Source: Haloechinothrix halophila YIM 93223
Lineage (GTDB): Bacteria; Actinomycetota; Actinomycetes; Mycobacteriales; Pseudonocardiaceae
NCBI RefSeq assembly: GCF_000504245.1
Contig: NZ_KI632509.1
Span: 1,425,723 to 1,489,722 of the forward strand
Length of the DNA: 64,000 nt
Direction of reading: 5' to 3'
Shown: piece by piece, positions 18,457 through 26,427 of the stretch
Numbering within the stretch: position 1 is the stretch's first letter
How the letters are laid out: the number at the start of each line of letters is the position of its first letter
Translations under genes and position numbers: made by a program
Notes under the pieces: model-generated
Databases searched by the model: none
Told to the model about the DNA's origin: nothing
Seen by the model: only the letters and a program-made list of their open reading frames with translations

Positions 18457-18510
18457 GTGGATCTTGATGCTGTTTGGCGATGCATATCGCCAAACAGCAT
18501 CAAGATCCAC
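18457..18510. terminator. Perfect 25-bp inverted repeat at a convergent gene junction
   Basis: Arms 18457-18481 and 18486-18510 are exact reverse complements, with a GCAT loop. The arm starts GTGGATCTTGA and ends TGGCGAT. It lies between the converging ends of the mce4 operon and the ferredoxin reductase, so it could terminate transcription from both sides, although there is no T-run. The same GTGGATCTTGA...TGGCGA plan recurs in the palindrome carrying the IS481 element near 61.4-62.8 kb. Confidence 0.65.
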
Positions 18511-18560
18511 ATCAACCCGCCGCACTGCTCGCGCGACCGTGCGGCATCAACCGGCCGCGT

Positions 18561-19748
18561 TCAACCTGCCACGGCCTCCAGGGCGTCGTTCCAGCTCACG
18601 CGCTTGCCGATCTGCGCGCGCAGCCGCATCACGAGACGTCGTTGCTCCACGCCGAGCGCGCCGATGAGCCGGTCATCCCTGCGATACAGCGCCAGGAGCG
18701 TGTCCTCACCAACGCCGCCCGCGACGACCCGCACCTCGTCCGCGGTCGGAACGCCGACGAACTGCACGCGGCTGTCGTAGAGGTCCGACCAGAAGTACGG
18801 CACCAGCGTGCACGGAGTCGCCTGGGCCGGGTCGGTGGCGTTGCGCGCGGCCAGTCCGCCCTGCTCGGCGGCAGACGTCCAGTGCTCGAGTCGCATCGTC
18901 TCGCCGAACAGCGGGTTGAACCAGCGCGCGACGTCACCCGCCGCGTACACGCCAGGTGCGCTGCTCTGCAGGGTCTCGTCGCAGACGACGCCGTCGTCGA
19001 GCTTCACGCCAGAGCCACGGAGCCAGTCGATCGCTGGCGCGGCGCCAACGCCGACGATCGCGACGTCAGCGGGCAACGTCGAGCCGTCGCCGAGCCGGAC
19101 GGCCCGCACCCGATCGTCGCCGTCGATGCCCGTGACGGTGACGCCGCAGCGCAGGTCGGTGCCGTGGCGGGTGTGGAGGGCGGCGATCGCGGGCGCCAGC
19201 TCGTCGCCGACCGCGGCGGCGAAGGGCACATGCGCGGCCTCGACCAGTGTCACCTCGGCACCCATCCGTCGCGCGGAGCAGGCCAGCTCCGAACCGATGA
19301 ACCCCGCACCCACGATCACCACTCTGCTGCCGGGCTGGATGGCGGTGCGCAGCGCGCGGGCGTCGTCCAGCGTGCGCAGCGTGTGCAGCCCGGACAGCGC
19401 AGGAAGTCCCGGCAGTGTTCGTGCGGTCGCACCGGTGGCTAGCACCGCCGCCGTGTACGGCACCGGGTCGTCTCCCGCGAGGATGACCCGCTGCTCGGGG
19501 TCGAGCCCGGTTGCGGGTGTGCCGAGTCGTAAGTCGACGTCGAGGTCGGTGCGCAGCGCGTCCTCGGTGCGGAACTGCTTCGGCGTGCCGTCGCCGGTCA
19601 GGAACTCCTTGGACAGCGGCGGCCGATCGTACGGCAGGTGCTCCTCCGCGCCGAGCAGCGTGATCGCGCCGGTGAATCCTGCCCGTCGTGCGGACTCCAC
19701 CGCGCGCAGCCCGGCCAGCGACGCGCCAACGACGACGAGTCGCGCCAC
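18561..19748 (-). CDS. FAD-dependent ferredoxin reductase
   Basis: 395 aa from GTG 19748, two bases after the ferredoxin stop. N-terminal VVVGASLAGLRAVESARRAG (FAD), the LPYDRPPLSKEFLTG motif, VVIVGAGFIGSELACSARRMG (NAD(P)H), and APGVYAAGDVARW near residue 270: the rubredoxin/putidaredoxin reductase family. It would pass electrons from NAD(P)H to the adjacent ferredoxin and onward to a P450 or Rieske oxygenase not encoded in this window. Confidence 0.9.
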   Translation of the reverse strand: MARLVVVGASLAGLRAVESARRAGFTGAITLLGAEEHLPYDRPPLSKEFLTGDGTPKQFRTEDALRTDLDVDLRLGTPATGLDPEQRVILAGDDPVPYTAAVLATGATARTLPGLPALSGLHTLRTLDDARALRTAIQPGSRVVIVGAGFIGSELACSARRMGAEVTLVEAAHVPFAAAVGDELAPAIAALHTRHGTDLRCGVTVTGIDGDDRVRAVRLGDGSTLPADVAIVGVGAAPAIDWLRGSGVKLDDGVVCDETLQSSAPGVYAAGDVARWFNPLFGETMRLEHWTSAAEQGGLAARNATDPAQATPCTLVPYFWSDLYDSRVQFVGVPTADEVRVVAGGVGEDTLLALYRRDDRLIGALGVEQRRLVMRLRAQIGKRVSWNDALEAVAG

Positions 19749-19750
19749 GC

Positions 19751-19942
19751 TCAGCCTTCCAGCCGCAACGCCTGTGTCGGGCACTGGTCGACGGCGTCCT
19801 CCAGATCGGCGCGGTCCGCCTCAGTGAACTCCTCGGTGAGCAGGTGCACGATGCCGTCGTCGCCCACTTCGAAGACGTCGGGCCGCAGTCCCTCGCACAC
19901 GCCGTGGCCGGTGCAGACGTCGGTGTCGATGTGCATCTTCAT
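19751..19942 (-). CDS. Small [3Fe-4S]-type ferredoxin
   Basis: 63 aa. The cluster motif CTGHGVC (residues 10-16) plus a later CP (C54) gives three cysteines with His in the fourth position, typical of actinobacterial [3Fe-4S] ferredoxins that serve P450s, including FdxD beside mycobacterial mce4. Encoded immediately before its reductase and after hsaE, in a likely operon running from the KstR-type box at 20807. Confidence 0.9.
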   Translation of the reverse strand: MKMHIDTDVCTGHGVCEGLRPDVFEVGDDGIVHLLTEEFTEADRADLEDAVDQCPTQALRLEG

Positions 19943-19969
19943 CGCTGGTGTGTCGCCTTTCCGTCGATA

Positions 19970-20761
19970 TCACCTCGGCGGCGCAAGGACCGCCGTCACA
20001 CTGCCAAGCTCCCCCATATCGGACACTACGCTGTCTCCTGGTTTAACCGGTTCCGCGCGCGTCATCGAGCCCGGTAGTACGACGTGGCCCGGTTCCAGTG
20101 TGATGCCAAGCGGACCGACGGTGTTGGCCAGCCATACCAGCGCGTTGAGTGGCGAGCCGAGCACGGCGGCGCCGGAGCCGGTGGCACGCAGTTCGCCGTT
20201 GATGTGGAACGCACAGCCCGCGGTGCGCAGGTCGGCGTCAGCCAGCCGGGTGGGTTTGCTGCCGAGTACGACGCCGCCGGACGAGGCGTTGTCGGCGATG
20301 GTGTCGACGATCGAGATGCGCCAATCGGTGATGCGGGAGTCCACGATCTCCAGCGCTGGGACGACGAACTCGACCGCGCGCATCGCGTCGGCGGCGGTGA
20401 CACCGGGTCCTGACAGCGGCGTGCCGAGCACGAACGCGATCTCCGGCTCGATCCGGGGTTGCAGGTAGCCGCTCGCGTCGAACGGCAGGTGTTCGGCGTG
20501 GAACATGTTCGCGAGCAAGTGGCCGTAGTCGGGCTGGTGGACGCCCATCTGCCGCTGCATGGCCTGCGAGGACAGCCCGACCTTGTGACCCTTGATCTCG
20601 TCACCCGCGTCGACCCAGCGGCGAACTTGTTCCTGCTGGATGCGGTAGGCGTCAGTGACGTCGGCATCGGGGAAGCCGCTGATGATCGGCTCAACCGGGA
20701 CACCGCTGGCGTAGGCGCTGAGCAGGTGCTCGGCGGCCTTGGTGATGGCATCGGCGTCCAT
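19970..20761 (-). CDS. hsaE: 2-Hydroxypenta-2,4-dienoate hydratase (HsaE-like)
   Basis: 263 aa (HsaE is about 261 aa). Fumarylacetoacetase-like fold with GHKVGLSSQAMQRQMGV, the metal ligands in RIEPEIAFVLG (ExE) and the acidic EIVDSRITDW segment. It hydrates the C5 dienoate released from steroid ring A/B cleavage to 4-hydroxy-2-oxovalerate. A close 4-oxalocrotonate decarboxylase cannot be excluded by sequence alone, but the KstR-type operator upstream favours the steroid role. Confidence 0.82.
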   Translation of the reverse strand: MDADAITKAAEHLLSAYASGVPVEPIISGFPDADVTDAYRIQQEQVRRWVDAGDEIKGHKVGLSSQAMQRQMGVHQPDYGHLLANMFHAEHLPFDASGYLQPRIEPEIAFVLGTPLSGPGVTAADAMRAVEFVVPALEIVDSRITDWRISIVDTIADNASSGGVVLGSKPTRLADADLRTAGCAFHINGELRATGSGAAVLGSPLNALVWLANTVGPLGITLEPGHVVLPGSMTRAEPVKPGDSVVSDMGELGSVTAVLAPPR

Positions 20762-20806
20762 AGTTCGCTCCCTCGGCTTGCCTGGCCATGGTCACATCGA
20801 CCATAC

Positions 20807-20820
20807 TAGAACACGTTATA
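20807..20820. promoter_or_regulatory. KstR-type operator, exact consensus
   Basis: TAGAACACGTTATA matches the published KstR consensus TNNAACNNGTTNNA at every fixed position. It lies between divergent hsaE (start 20761) and the LLM oxidoreductase (start 20850), so one bound repressor could control both directions. Confidence 0.82.
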
Positions 20821-20849
20821 GTTTTGCCATGGCGGTGGAAGGTGAGTCG

Positions 20850-21725
20850 ATGAAGTTCAGCATGTCGGTCGCGCTCAGTCCGCCGGATCAGCTCGCGGAG
20901 CTGGCAGTCGCCGCGGAACAGAACGGGTTCTCCTCGGTGGTGCTGCCTGACTCGCTGTTCTACTCCGAGGAGGTCTCGGCCGACTACCCCTACACCGCCA
21001 ACGGTCAGCGGTTCTGGGACGCCGAGACGCCGTGGGTCGACCCGCTGATCGCCGCGACGTCGATGGCCGCCGCGACCAGCGAGATCCGGTTCTACACCTC
21101 GGTGCTCAAGCTGGGCTCGCGACATCCGGTGGTGCTGGCGCGTCAGCTCGGCTCGGTGGCCGCGCTGACCGGCGATCGGTTTGGCCTCGGCCTCGGTGTC
21201 GGCTGGTCACCGGAGGAGTTCGCCTGGTGTGGCGTGCCGTACGAGCGCAGAGGCAAGCGCACCGACGAGGCGATCGAGGTGCTGCGGTTGATCCTCGGCG
21301 GTGGGATGGTCGAGTACCACGGCGAGTTCTTCGACTTCGGCAAGCTGCGAATGAGCCCGGCGCCGCGCGAGCGGATGCCGTTCTACATCGGCGGTCACTC
21401 CAAGCCCGCGCTGCGGCGCGCCGCCCGCTACGGCGACGGTTGGTCCTCGGCGATGATGACCATCGACGAGCTGCGCACCACCATCGGCCGGCTGCGTGAG
21501 CTGCTCGCGGAGTATGGCCGAGCGGACGACCCGTTCGAGTTCCAGGCGGTGTGCGTCGACCGGTTCGGTGTGTCGGGCTATCGGGAACAAGCCGAGGCCG
21601 GTGTGACCGATGCCGTGGTGATGCCGTGGGTGTTCCAAGGGCTGCCGTTCGATGCCCCAGTTTCGTCCAAAGTGGACGCGGTGAAGAAGTTCGCCGATGA
21701 AGTGATCGCGGAGGTTGCGGCGTGA
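20850..21725 (+). CDS. LLM-class flavin/F420-dependent oxidoreductase
   Basis: 291 aa. The luciferase-like TIM barrel is shown by GFSSVVLPDSLF, FYTSVLKLGSRHPVVLARQL, GRFGLGLGVGWSPEEF-type sequence (here DRFGLGLGVGWSPEEF) and PFYIGGHSKPALRRAARYGD. Cofactor is likely F420 or FMN; the substrate is unknown, possibly steroid-derived given the KstR-type box 30 nt upstream. I chose ATG 20850 because GAAGGTGA lies about 6 nt before it; an ATG at 20829 is in frame but very close to the operator. Confidence 0.85.
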   Translation: MKFSMSVALSPPDQLAELAVAAEQNGFSSVVLPDSLFYSEEVSADYPYTANGQRFWDAETPWVDPLIAATSMAAATSEIRFYTSVLKLGSRHPVVLARQLGSVAALTGDRFGLGLGVGWSPEEFAWCGVPYERRGKRTDEAIEVLRLILGGGMVEYHGEFFDFGKLRMSPAPRERMPFYIGGHSKPALRRAARYGDGWSSAMMTIDELRTTIGRLRELLAEYGRADDPFEFQAVCVDRFGVSGYREQAEAGVTDAVVMPWVFQGLPFDAPVSSKVDAVKKFADEVIAEVAA

Positions 21726-22162
21726 GTGTGACAGTGTGCTGGGACGAGGCGGCCGATCAGCCGCCAGCGCGACAGGTCGCGCTGGCGTCGATGCGGGCGG
21801 TCGACGCGGGCGACAAGGACGCCTGGCTGGCGCTGTTCGCGCCGGACGCCGTGGTCGAGGACCCGGTCGGGCCATCCGGGTTCGACCCGGAGGGCAAGGG
21901 ACATCGCGGTGCCGACGGGCTGTCGGCGTTCTGGGACACCGCGATCGCCTCGGTGGAACGGTTCGAGTTCGTGGTGCACGATTCGCACGCGGCTGGTGAC
22001 GAGGTCGCCAACGTCGCCACGATCACGACGCACTTTCCCGGCGGGCACCGCGTCGACACCGATCTGGTCGCGGTGTATCGGGTCGACGAGGACGGGCGAT
22101 TGTTGTCGATGCGTGCGTTCTGGGAAGTCGAGCGCGCCATGGCCACGGCGCGGCAGGCGTAA
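21722..22162 (+). CDS. SnoaL/ketosteroid-isomerase-like (NTF2 fold) protein
   Basis: 146 aa with the cone-shaped NTF2 pattern: SMRAVDAGDKDAWLALFAPD, VVEDPVGPSGFDPEGKGHRG, then beta strands ending LLSMRAFWEVE. GTG start overlaps the previous stop (GTGA). The acidic residues typical of this fold are present (VVEDP, D near 38), but I cannot assign ketosteroid isomerase activity from sequence. Context suggests a role in steroid metabolism. Confidence 0.75.
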   Translation: MSVTVCWDEAADQPPARQVALASMRAVDAGDKDAWLALFAPDAVVEDPVGPSGFDPEGKGHRGADGLSAFWDTAIASVERFEFVVHDSHAAGDEVANVATITTHFPGGHRVDTDLVAVYRVDEDGRLLSMRAFWEVERAMATARQA

Positions 22163-22231
22163 CGGTCGCGCCGCTATTTCGCGGAATGTCAGGAATTGCG
22201 CGTGATTGCCGCTAGCTGATCCGGCCGCTAA

Positions 22232-22279
22232 CGTCGTTTCAAGATTAATGGATATCACATTTCTCCCTATGAAACGACG
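22232..22279. promoter_or_regulatory. Inverted repeat in the leader of the MaoC-SDR operon
   Basis: CGTCGTTTCA (22232-22241) and TGAAACGACG (22270-22279) are perfect 10-bp inverted repeats 28 nt apart, in an AT-rich stretch whose right arm ends 9 nt before the ATG at 22289. It could be an operator or an RNA hairpin that masks the ribosome site; the function is not known. Confidence 0.5.
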
Positions 22280-22288
22280 GGTGGCGGT

Positions 22289-22750
22289 ATGCGGATCGAC
22301 CCGGAGAAGGCGAAGGCGTTGCCGATTCGGTCCATCGAGGCCGATGTGGAGCGCGGCAGGCTGCGGTTCTTCGCGAAGGCGGTCGGGCAGACCGATCCGA
22401 TCTACAGCGACGTCGACGCGGCACGGCGGGCGGGGCATCCGGACCTGCCGGTGCCGCCGACGTTCTTCTTCAGCCTGGAAATGGACGACCCCGACGCGTT
22501 CTCATTCCTCGCCGATTTGAACATCGATCTCGGTCGCATTCTGCACGGCGAACAGTCTTTCACCTATCACTCGCTCGCCTACGCGGGAGAAACCCTGCTC
22601 CTGAAATCCAGAATCGCCGACGTCCACACGAAAAAGGGTGGGGCGTTGCAGTTCTTGGTCAAACACACCGACATCACGCGGCCCACCGGTGAGCCGGTCG
22701 CTGAGGCGGAGTTCAGCCTCGCCATCAGCCACCCGGAGGTGACCTCGTGA
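22289..22750 (+). CDS. MaoC-like dehydratase, N-terminal (cap) type subunit
   Basis: 153 aa hot-dog protein (FAS1-like dehydratase type): VERGRLRFFAKAVGQTDPIYSD at the N-terminus and LGRILHGEQSFTYHSLAYAGE. It lacks the hydratase-2 catalytic DxxxxH pattern found in the next gene, so it is probably the non-catalytic partner, as in HadA-HadB or ChsH-type heterodimers. RBS is weak. Coupled to the next gene by a GTGA overlap. Confidence 0.82.
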   Translation: MRIDPEKAKALPIRSIEADVERGRLRFFAKAVGQTDPIYSDVDAARRAGHPDLPVPPTFFFSLEMDDPDAFSFLADLNIDLGRILHGEQSFTYHSLAYAGETLLLKSRIADVHTKKGGALQFLVKHTDITRPTGEPVAEAEFSLAISHPEVTS

Positions 22751-23148
22751 CGACCACGACCGAGATCGCGGTAGGGACCGAGCTGCCGCCGCTGCGTGTC
22801 ACACCGATCTCGCGCGCGACGTTGGCGCTGTTCGCGGGCGCGTCGGGCGATCACATGCCGATCCATATCGACATCGACGCCGCGAAGAAGTTCGGTTACG
22901 ACGACGTCTTCGCGCACGGCATGTTGTCGATGGCCTACCTGGGCAGGCTGCTGACCGACTGGGTGCCGCAGGAGAAGATCCGCTCCTATCGGGTGCGGTT
23001 CACCGCCGTCACGCCGCTGCACGCGGAACCCACTTGCACCGGGCGCGTCACCGCCATCGACGACGGCATCGCCATTGTCGAGCTCACCGTCACCCTCGCC
23101 GACGGCACCGTCACGCTGCGCGGCGACGCCACCATCGACCTCACCTGA
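22747..23148 (+). CDS. MaoC-family (R)-enoyl-CoA hydratase subunit
   Basis: 133 aa hot-dog protein. The hydratase-2 motif SGDHMPIHIDIDAAKKFG carries the catalytic Asp/His pair, followed by DVFAHGMLSMAYLGRLL. With the preceding cap-like protein it would hydrate an enoyl-CoA; the following SDR would oxidise the hydroxyacyl-CoA. Starts on GTG overlapping the upstream stop. Confidence 0.88.
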   Translation: MTTTTEIAVGTELPPLRVTPISRATLALFAGASGDHMPIHIDIDAAKKFGYDDVFAHGMLSMAYLGRLLTDWVPQEKIRSYRVRFTAVTPLHAEPTCTGRVTAIDDGIAIVELTVTLADGTVTLRGDATIDLT

Positions 23149-23159
23149 GAAAGGCAGCC

Positions 23160-23990
23160 ATGGGAAAGCTCGACAACAGATCCGCCCTGGTCACGGGTTC
23201 GGGTCGCGGCATAGGCCGCGAAATCGCCCGCAAGCTGGCCGGTGATGGCGCGCGCGTCGTCGTCAATGATCTGGACGCCGAACCGGCCAAGGACACCGTC
23301 GCCGCGATCGAAGCCGCGGGCGGGACCGCCCTCGCCTGCGTCGGCAGCGTCACCGACGACGACTTCGCCGACCGGTTCGTGCGCACCGCCGTCGACAATT
23401 TCGGTGGCATCGACATCATCGTGAACAACGCGGGTTACGTGTGGGACTCGGTCATCCAGCGAATGACCGACGAACAGTGGGACGCGATTCTCGACGTTCA
23501 CCTGAAAGCGCCGTTCCGGATTCTGCGGGCCGCGCAGCCGGTGATCTCCGCGGCCGCGAAGAAGGCGAAGCAGGCGGGCGAGCCGGTGCCGTGCCGGAAG
23601 GTCGTCAACATCTCCTCGATCGCCGGCCTCGGCGGCAACGCCGGGCAGGCGAACTACGCCGCGGCGAAGGCGGGTGTGACCGGGCTGACCAAGACCATGG
23701 CGAAGGAATGGGGCCGCTACAACGTCACCGTCAACACCGTCGCGTTCGGACTGATCAAGACCCGTATGACCGAGACACCCGCCGGTGAGGGCGGCACCGT
23801 GACCATCGAGGGCCGCGAGATCAACATCGGCGTCAACCCCGATGTGCTCGAGATGATGAAGACCATGATCCCCCTCGGCCGCAGCGGCACGCCGACCGAG
23901 GCGGCCGGGTCGGTGTATCTGCTGTGCATTCCCGAGTCGGACTACGTCAGCGGTCAGACCCTCGTCTGCGGCGGCGGCTTCATGTTCTGA
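23160..23990 (+). CDS. Short-chain dehydrogenase, MFE-2-like hydroxyacyl-CoA dehydrogenase
   Basis: 276 aa. VTGSGRGIGREIARKLA, NNAGYVWDSV, NISSIAGLGG, YAAAK and a C-terminal YVSGQTLVCGGGF. The sequence is of the type fused to hydratase-2 domains in peroxisomal multifunctional enzyme 2; here the parts are separate genes in one operon with the MaoC pair. ATG 23160 has GAGAAAGG upstream and starts 12 nt after the previous stop. Confidence 0.87.
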   Translation: MGKLDNRSALVTGSGRGIGREIARKLAGDGARVVVNDLDAEPAKDTVAAIEAAGGTALACVGSVTDDDFADRFVRTAVDNFGGIDIIVNNAGYVWDSVIQRMTDEQWDAILDVHLKAPFRILRAAQPVISAAAKKAKQAGEPVPCRKVVNISSIAGLGGNAGQANYAAAKAGVTGLTKTMAKEWGRYNVTVNTVAFGLIKTRMTETPAGEGGTVTIEGREINIGVNPDVLEMMKTMIPLGRSGTPTEAAGSVYLLCIPESDYVSGQTLVCGGGFMF

Positions 23991-24086
23991 CCGCACGGAG
24001 CGTAATCCCCTGGTTGCGGGCTGGTACCAGTGGAGCTGGCCTGCCAGCGTGAATAGTCGGGTCTGTTGCCGACACGCGAGGTAGCT

Positions 24087-24674
24087 ATGGGCGCGCCGAT
24101 GCCAGTGCTGGTCATGCAGGGTGTCGCGCTCGTGCTGATCGCGCTGCTCGCGACCACCCGCCTCGTGCACGCACATCCTGCCTCGACGCTGCGGGTGCAC
24201 GTCCGGCGCGAAGACGAGGCGGCCGAGGTGCTGATGAGTCTCGGCATGCTTGCCATGTTGCTGCCGGCAGGGTGGCCGATCCCGAGGGCAGGATGGCTGG
24301 CGGTGTTCGCGCTGACCGCCGTCATTCTTGGGGTGATGTGGGTGCGTCGGCGCGGCGGCGCCTGCTGCGTGCCGTCGCAGTGCGGGCATCACCTACTCGG
24401 CTCGGTCGCGATGCTGCTCATGCTCGCCGCGATGGCAGGACATTCCGCTGGTCACGGCCATGGTGAGCCGTTGGTGGCCGCCGGTGACCCGGCGCTGCTC
24501 ACGGCCGCGGGGGCCGCGACGGCCTACTTCGCGGTCGACGTCGGGGTGTGCCTGGTGCGCGGCAGGACACGGCCAGCGCCCGCGTTGCCGCTGGTGCTGC
24601 GGCACCGCACGCGGTTGACCGCACGGGCGGCGATGAACGTCATGATGGCCGCCATGCTGGTGTCGATGTCCTGA
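24087..24674 (+). CDS. DUF5134-type integral membrane protein
   Basis: 195 aa with about five to six membrane segments, Met/Ala/Leu-rich (VLMSLGMLAMLLPAGWPI), and a His-rich stretch GHSAGHGHGE. This pattern is the actinobacterial DUF5134 family, function unknown; the histidines and CC/C motif (GGACCVPSQCGHH) might bind metal, but this is inference. ATG 24087 preceded by GAGGT is preferred over a TTG seven codons earlier. Converges with the next gene. Confidence 0.75.
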   Translation: MGAPMPVLVMQGVALVLIALLATTRLVHAHPASTLRVHVRREDEAAEVLMSLGMLAMLLPAGWPIPRAGWLAVFALTAVILGVMWVRRRGGACCVPSQCGHHLLGSVAMLLMLAAMAGHSAGHGHGEPLVAAGDPALLTAAGAATAYFAVDVGVCLVRGRTRPAPALPLVLRHRTRLTARAAMNVMMAAMLVSMS

Positions 24675-24686
24675 TGCCCGGGGCGG

Positions 24687-25610
24687 CTACCGCTCGGCGT
24701 TCGCGTGGGACGCGCCGTTGGCCGCCTCGCCGTTGGCGCTCGGCGTGTCGTCGGTGTTGCGGTACAGCACGCCTAGCGCCCACGTCACCGGGCCAGCCAA
24801 CAGCACGCTGCCCACCTCGGCAGGGCCCAGCCACCACGGCCCGATCGCGCGCTCGCGCGTCACGATCGCGCGCCCGACGATGTCCGCGGCCTCGGCGGAA
24901 CTCATGCCGGGAAGCTGGCGCATGATCGGCGTCGGCGCGCTCATCCGGGTGTAGATCAGCGACGGATAGAACGTCGACACCGCGACGCCATCGTGGGCGA
25001 TCTCCGGCGCGATGCTGCGCAGCCACGTATCGAATGCGCTCTTCGACGCCTGGTACGCGCCCCAACGCGGCGCGGGGGTCAGGCGAACGCCGATGGTGGA
25101 GACGTTGATGATCTGCCCCTGCCCGCGCGCCCGCATCGACGGCAGCAGCGCGAGCAGCATCCGCACCGGGCCGAGGTAGTTGACGCCGATGGTGCGCTCG
25201 AAGTCGCGGAACCGGTCGTACTGCAGGTCCACCGACCGCCGGATCGACTTGCCCGCGTTGCTGACCACGATGTCGACGTGACCGTGCTCGGCGAGGATGG
25301 TGCCCGCCAGCGCCTCGGCGGCCACCGGATCGGCCAGGTTCGCGCAGTAGAAGTACGCCGCGCCACCCGAAGCGGTGATGTCGTCGGCGACCTCGGCCAG
25401 CCGCTCCTCGGTGCGCGCCGCGAGCAGCACTGTCGCGCCAGCCCGCGCGAGCAGTCGCGCGGTGGTGGCACCCACCCCGTACGACGCGCCGGTGACCAGT
25501 ACGTTCTTGCCCCGCACGGCACCGGCGAGGTCCGCGAGGTCGTGACCGGGCTGGGGATTGACGGCGCGGTTCACGGCAGCGGTCGCAGCGCGGGTCAGAG
25601 CGGACAGCAT
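24687..25610 (-). CDS. SDR-family oxidoreductase
   Basis: 307 aa. VLVTGASYGVGATTARLLARAG cofactor motif (shown here in part), SNAGKSIRRSV, INVSTIGVR, YQASK active site, and a hydrophobic C-terminal helix (AEVGSVLLAGPVTWALGVLY) after the catalytic domain, as in DltE/retinol-dehydrogenase-like SDRs. ATG 25610 starts four bases after the TetR gene stop, so the two form an operon. Confidence 0.85.
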   Translation of the reverse strand: MLSALTRAATAAVNRAVNPQPGHDLADLAGAVRGKNVLVTGASYGVGATTARLLARAGATVLLAARTEERLAEVADDITASGGAAYFYCANLADPVAAEALAGTILAEHGHVDIVVSNAGKSIRRSVDLQYDRFRDFERTIGVNYLGPVRMLLALLPSMRARGQGQIINVSTIGVRLTPAPRWGAYQASKSAFDTWLRSIAPEIAHDGVAVSTFYPSLIYTRMSAPTPIMRQLPGMSSAEAADIVGRAIVTRERAIGPWWLGPAEVGSVLLAGPVTWALGVLYRNTDDTPSANGEAANGASHANAER

Positions 25611-25614
25611 GGGT

Positions 25615-26253
25615 TCACTCCTGGGGTGTGTTGGTGCGCATCGCGTCGAGCCCCGCGATGATGGTGCGTGCCGTGAAGTCGAGGAGTTCCTCCCAGCCGC
25701 ACGGGTGCAGCACCTGCCTGCCCCCGGTGACGTGCTCGGCAAGGCCGGTGATGGTCGCCCATACGAACGGCAGTGCCAGTTGCATCTCGCCCGGTGCCAC
25801 CGGCCGTTTCGCGGTGCGCGTCAACGCGGCGCCCAGTGTGTTCAGCACCCGCTGCGACGCCGCGACCAGCGGTCGGGCGATGTCGTTCGCCGAGGGATGC
25901 TCGCCGAGCACCATCGTCCAGATGTTCAGCTCCCGCCCGAACACCCGGTAGACGTCGAGGTACGCCGTGGCGATCGTGGCGATGACCTGCTCGCCGGTCT
26001 CGGCCACCCGGCACGCCGGGGCGATCTCGGTGTGGAAGTCGTCCAGCCGCTGCGTGAACAATGTCGCGAACAGATCCTCCGTGCCCTGGAAGAAGACGTG
26101 GATCGTGTCCTCGCTGACCCCGGCGTCAGCGGCGACGTCGGGTACCGACAGCGCGGCGTAGCCGCCGTCGGTCAGCCGTTGACGCGCCGCGGAGAGGATG
26201 TCGAGACGCTGCCGGTCGCGCTGATCCCAGCGCGCTCCCGTCACCGTCGACAC
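25615..26253 (-). CDS. TetR-family regulator
   Basis: 212 aa. N-terminal HTH: LDILSAARQRLTDGGYAAL, VPDVAADAGVSEDTIHVFF. The C-terminal ligand domain has no recognisable specificity. It precedes an SDR gene by four bases and most likely controls that gene and itself through the overlapping palindromes at 26284-26302, 31 bp upstream of its start. Confidence 0.88.
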   Translation of the reverse strand: MSTVTGARWDQRDRQRLDILSAARQRLTDGGYAALSVPDVAADAGVSEDTIHVFFQGTEDLFATLFTQRLDDFHTEIAPACRVAETGEQVIATIATAYLDVYRVFGRELNIWTMVLGEHPSANDIARPLVAASQRVLNTLGAALTRTAKRPVAPGEMQLALPFVWATITGLAEHVTGGRQVLHPCGWEELLDFTARTIIAGLDAMRTNTPQE

Positions 26254-26283
26254 ACCTGACCACCCTCGTCGCGTCCGTGCCCA

Positions 26284-26302
26284 TGAACGCCGTTCAGAAC
26301 GG
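26284..26302. promoter_or_regulatory. Overlapping palindromes, probable TetR operator
   Basis: TGAACGCCGTTCA (26284-26296) and CCGTTCAGAACGG (26290-26302) are both palindromes with a single central base, sharing a GTTC half-site. They lie just upstream of the TetR gene. The link to that regulator is by position only. Confidence 0.5.
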
Positions 26303-26427
26303 CCTTACTATGCGCTCCGCGGGCTGCCATGGTCAATGGTGGACAGCTGTCTGTGCGCACTGTGCGGTGCGGTACGCCATTTGAGTGGTGCGCGCCGGTC
26401 TGACCGCACTGCGAAGTTACTTTCGGT

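Noticed and set aside
20829-20849. ATG 20829 as start of the LLM oxidoreductase
   Set aside because: It lacks an RBS and is only 9 nt from the KstR-type box, while ATG 20850 has GAAGGTGA at a suitable distance.
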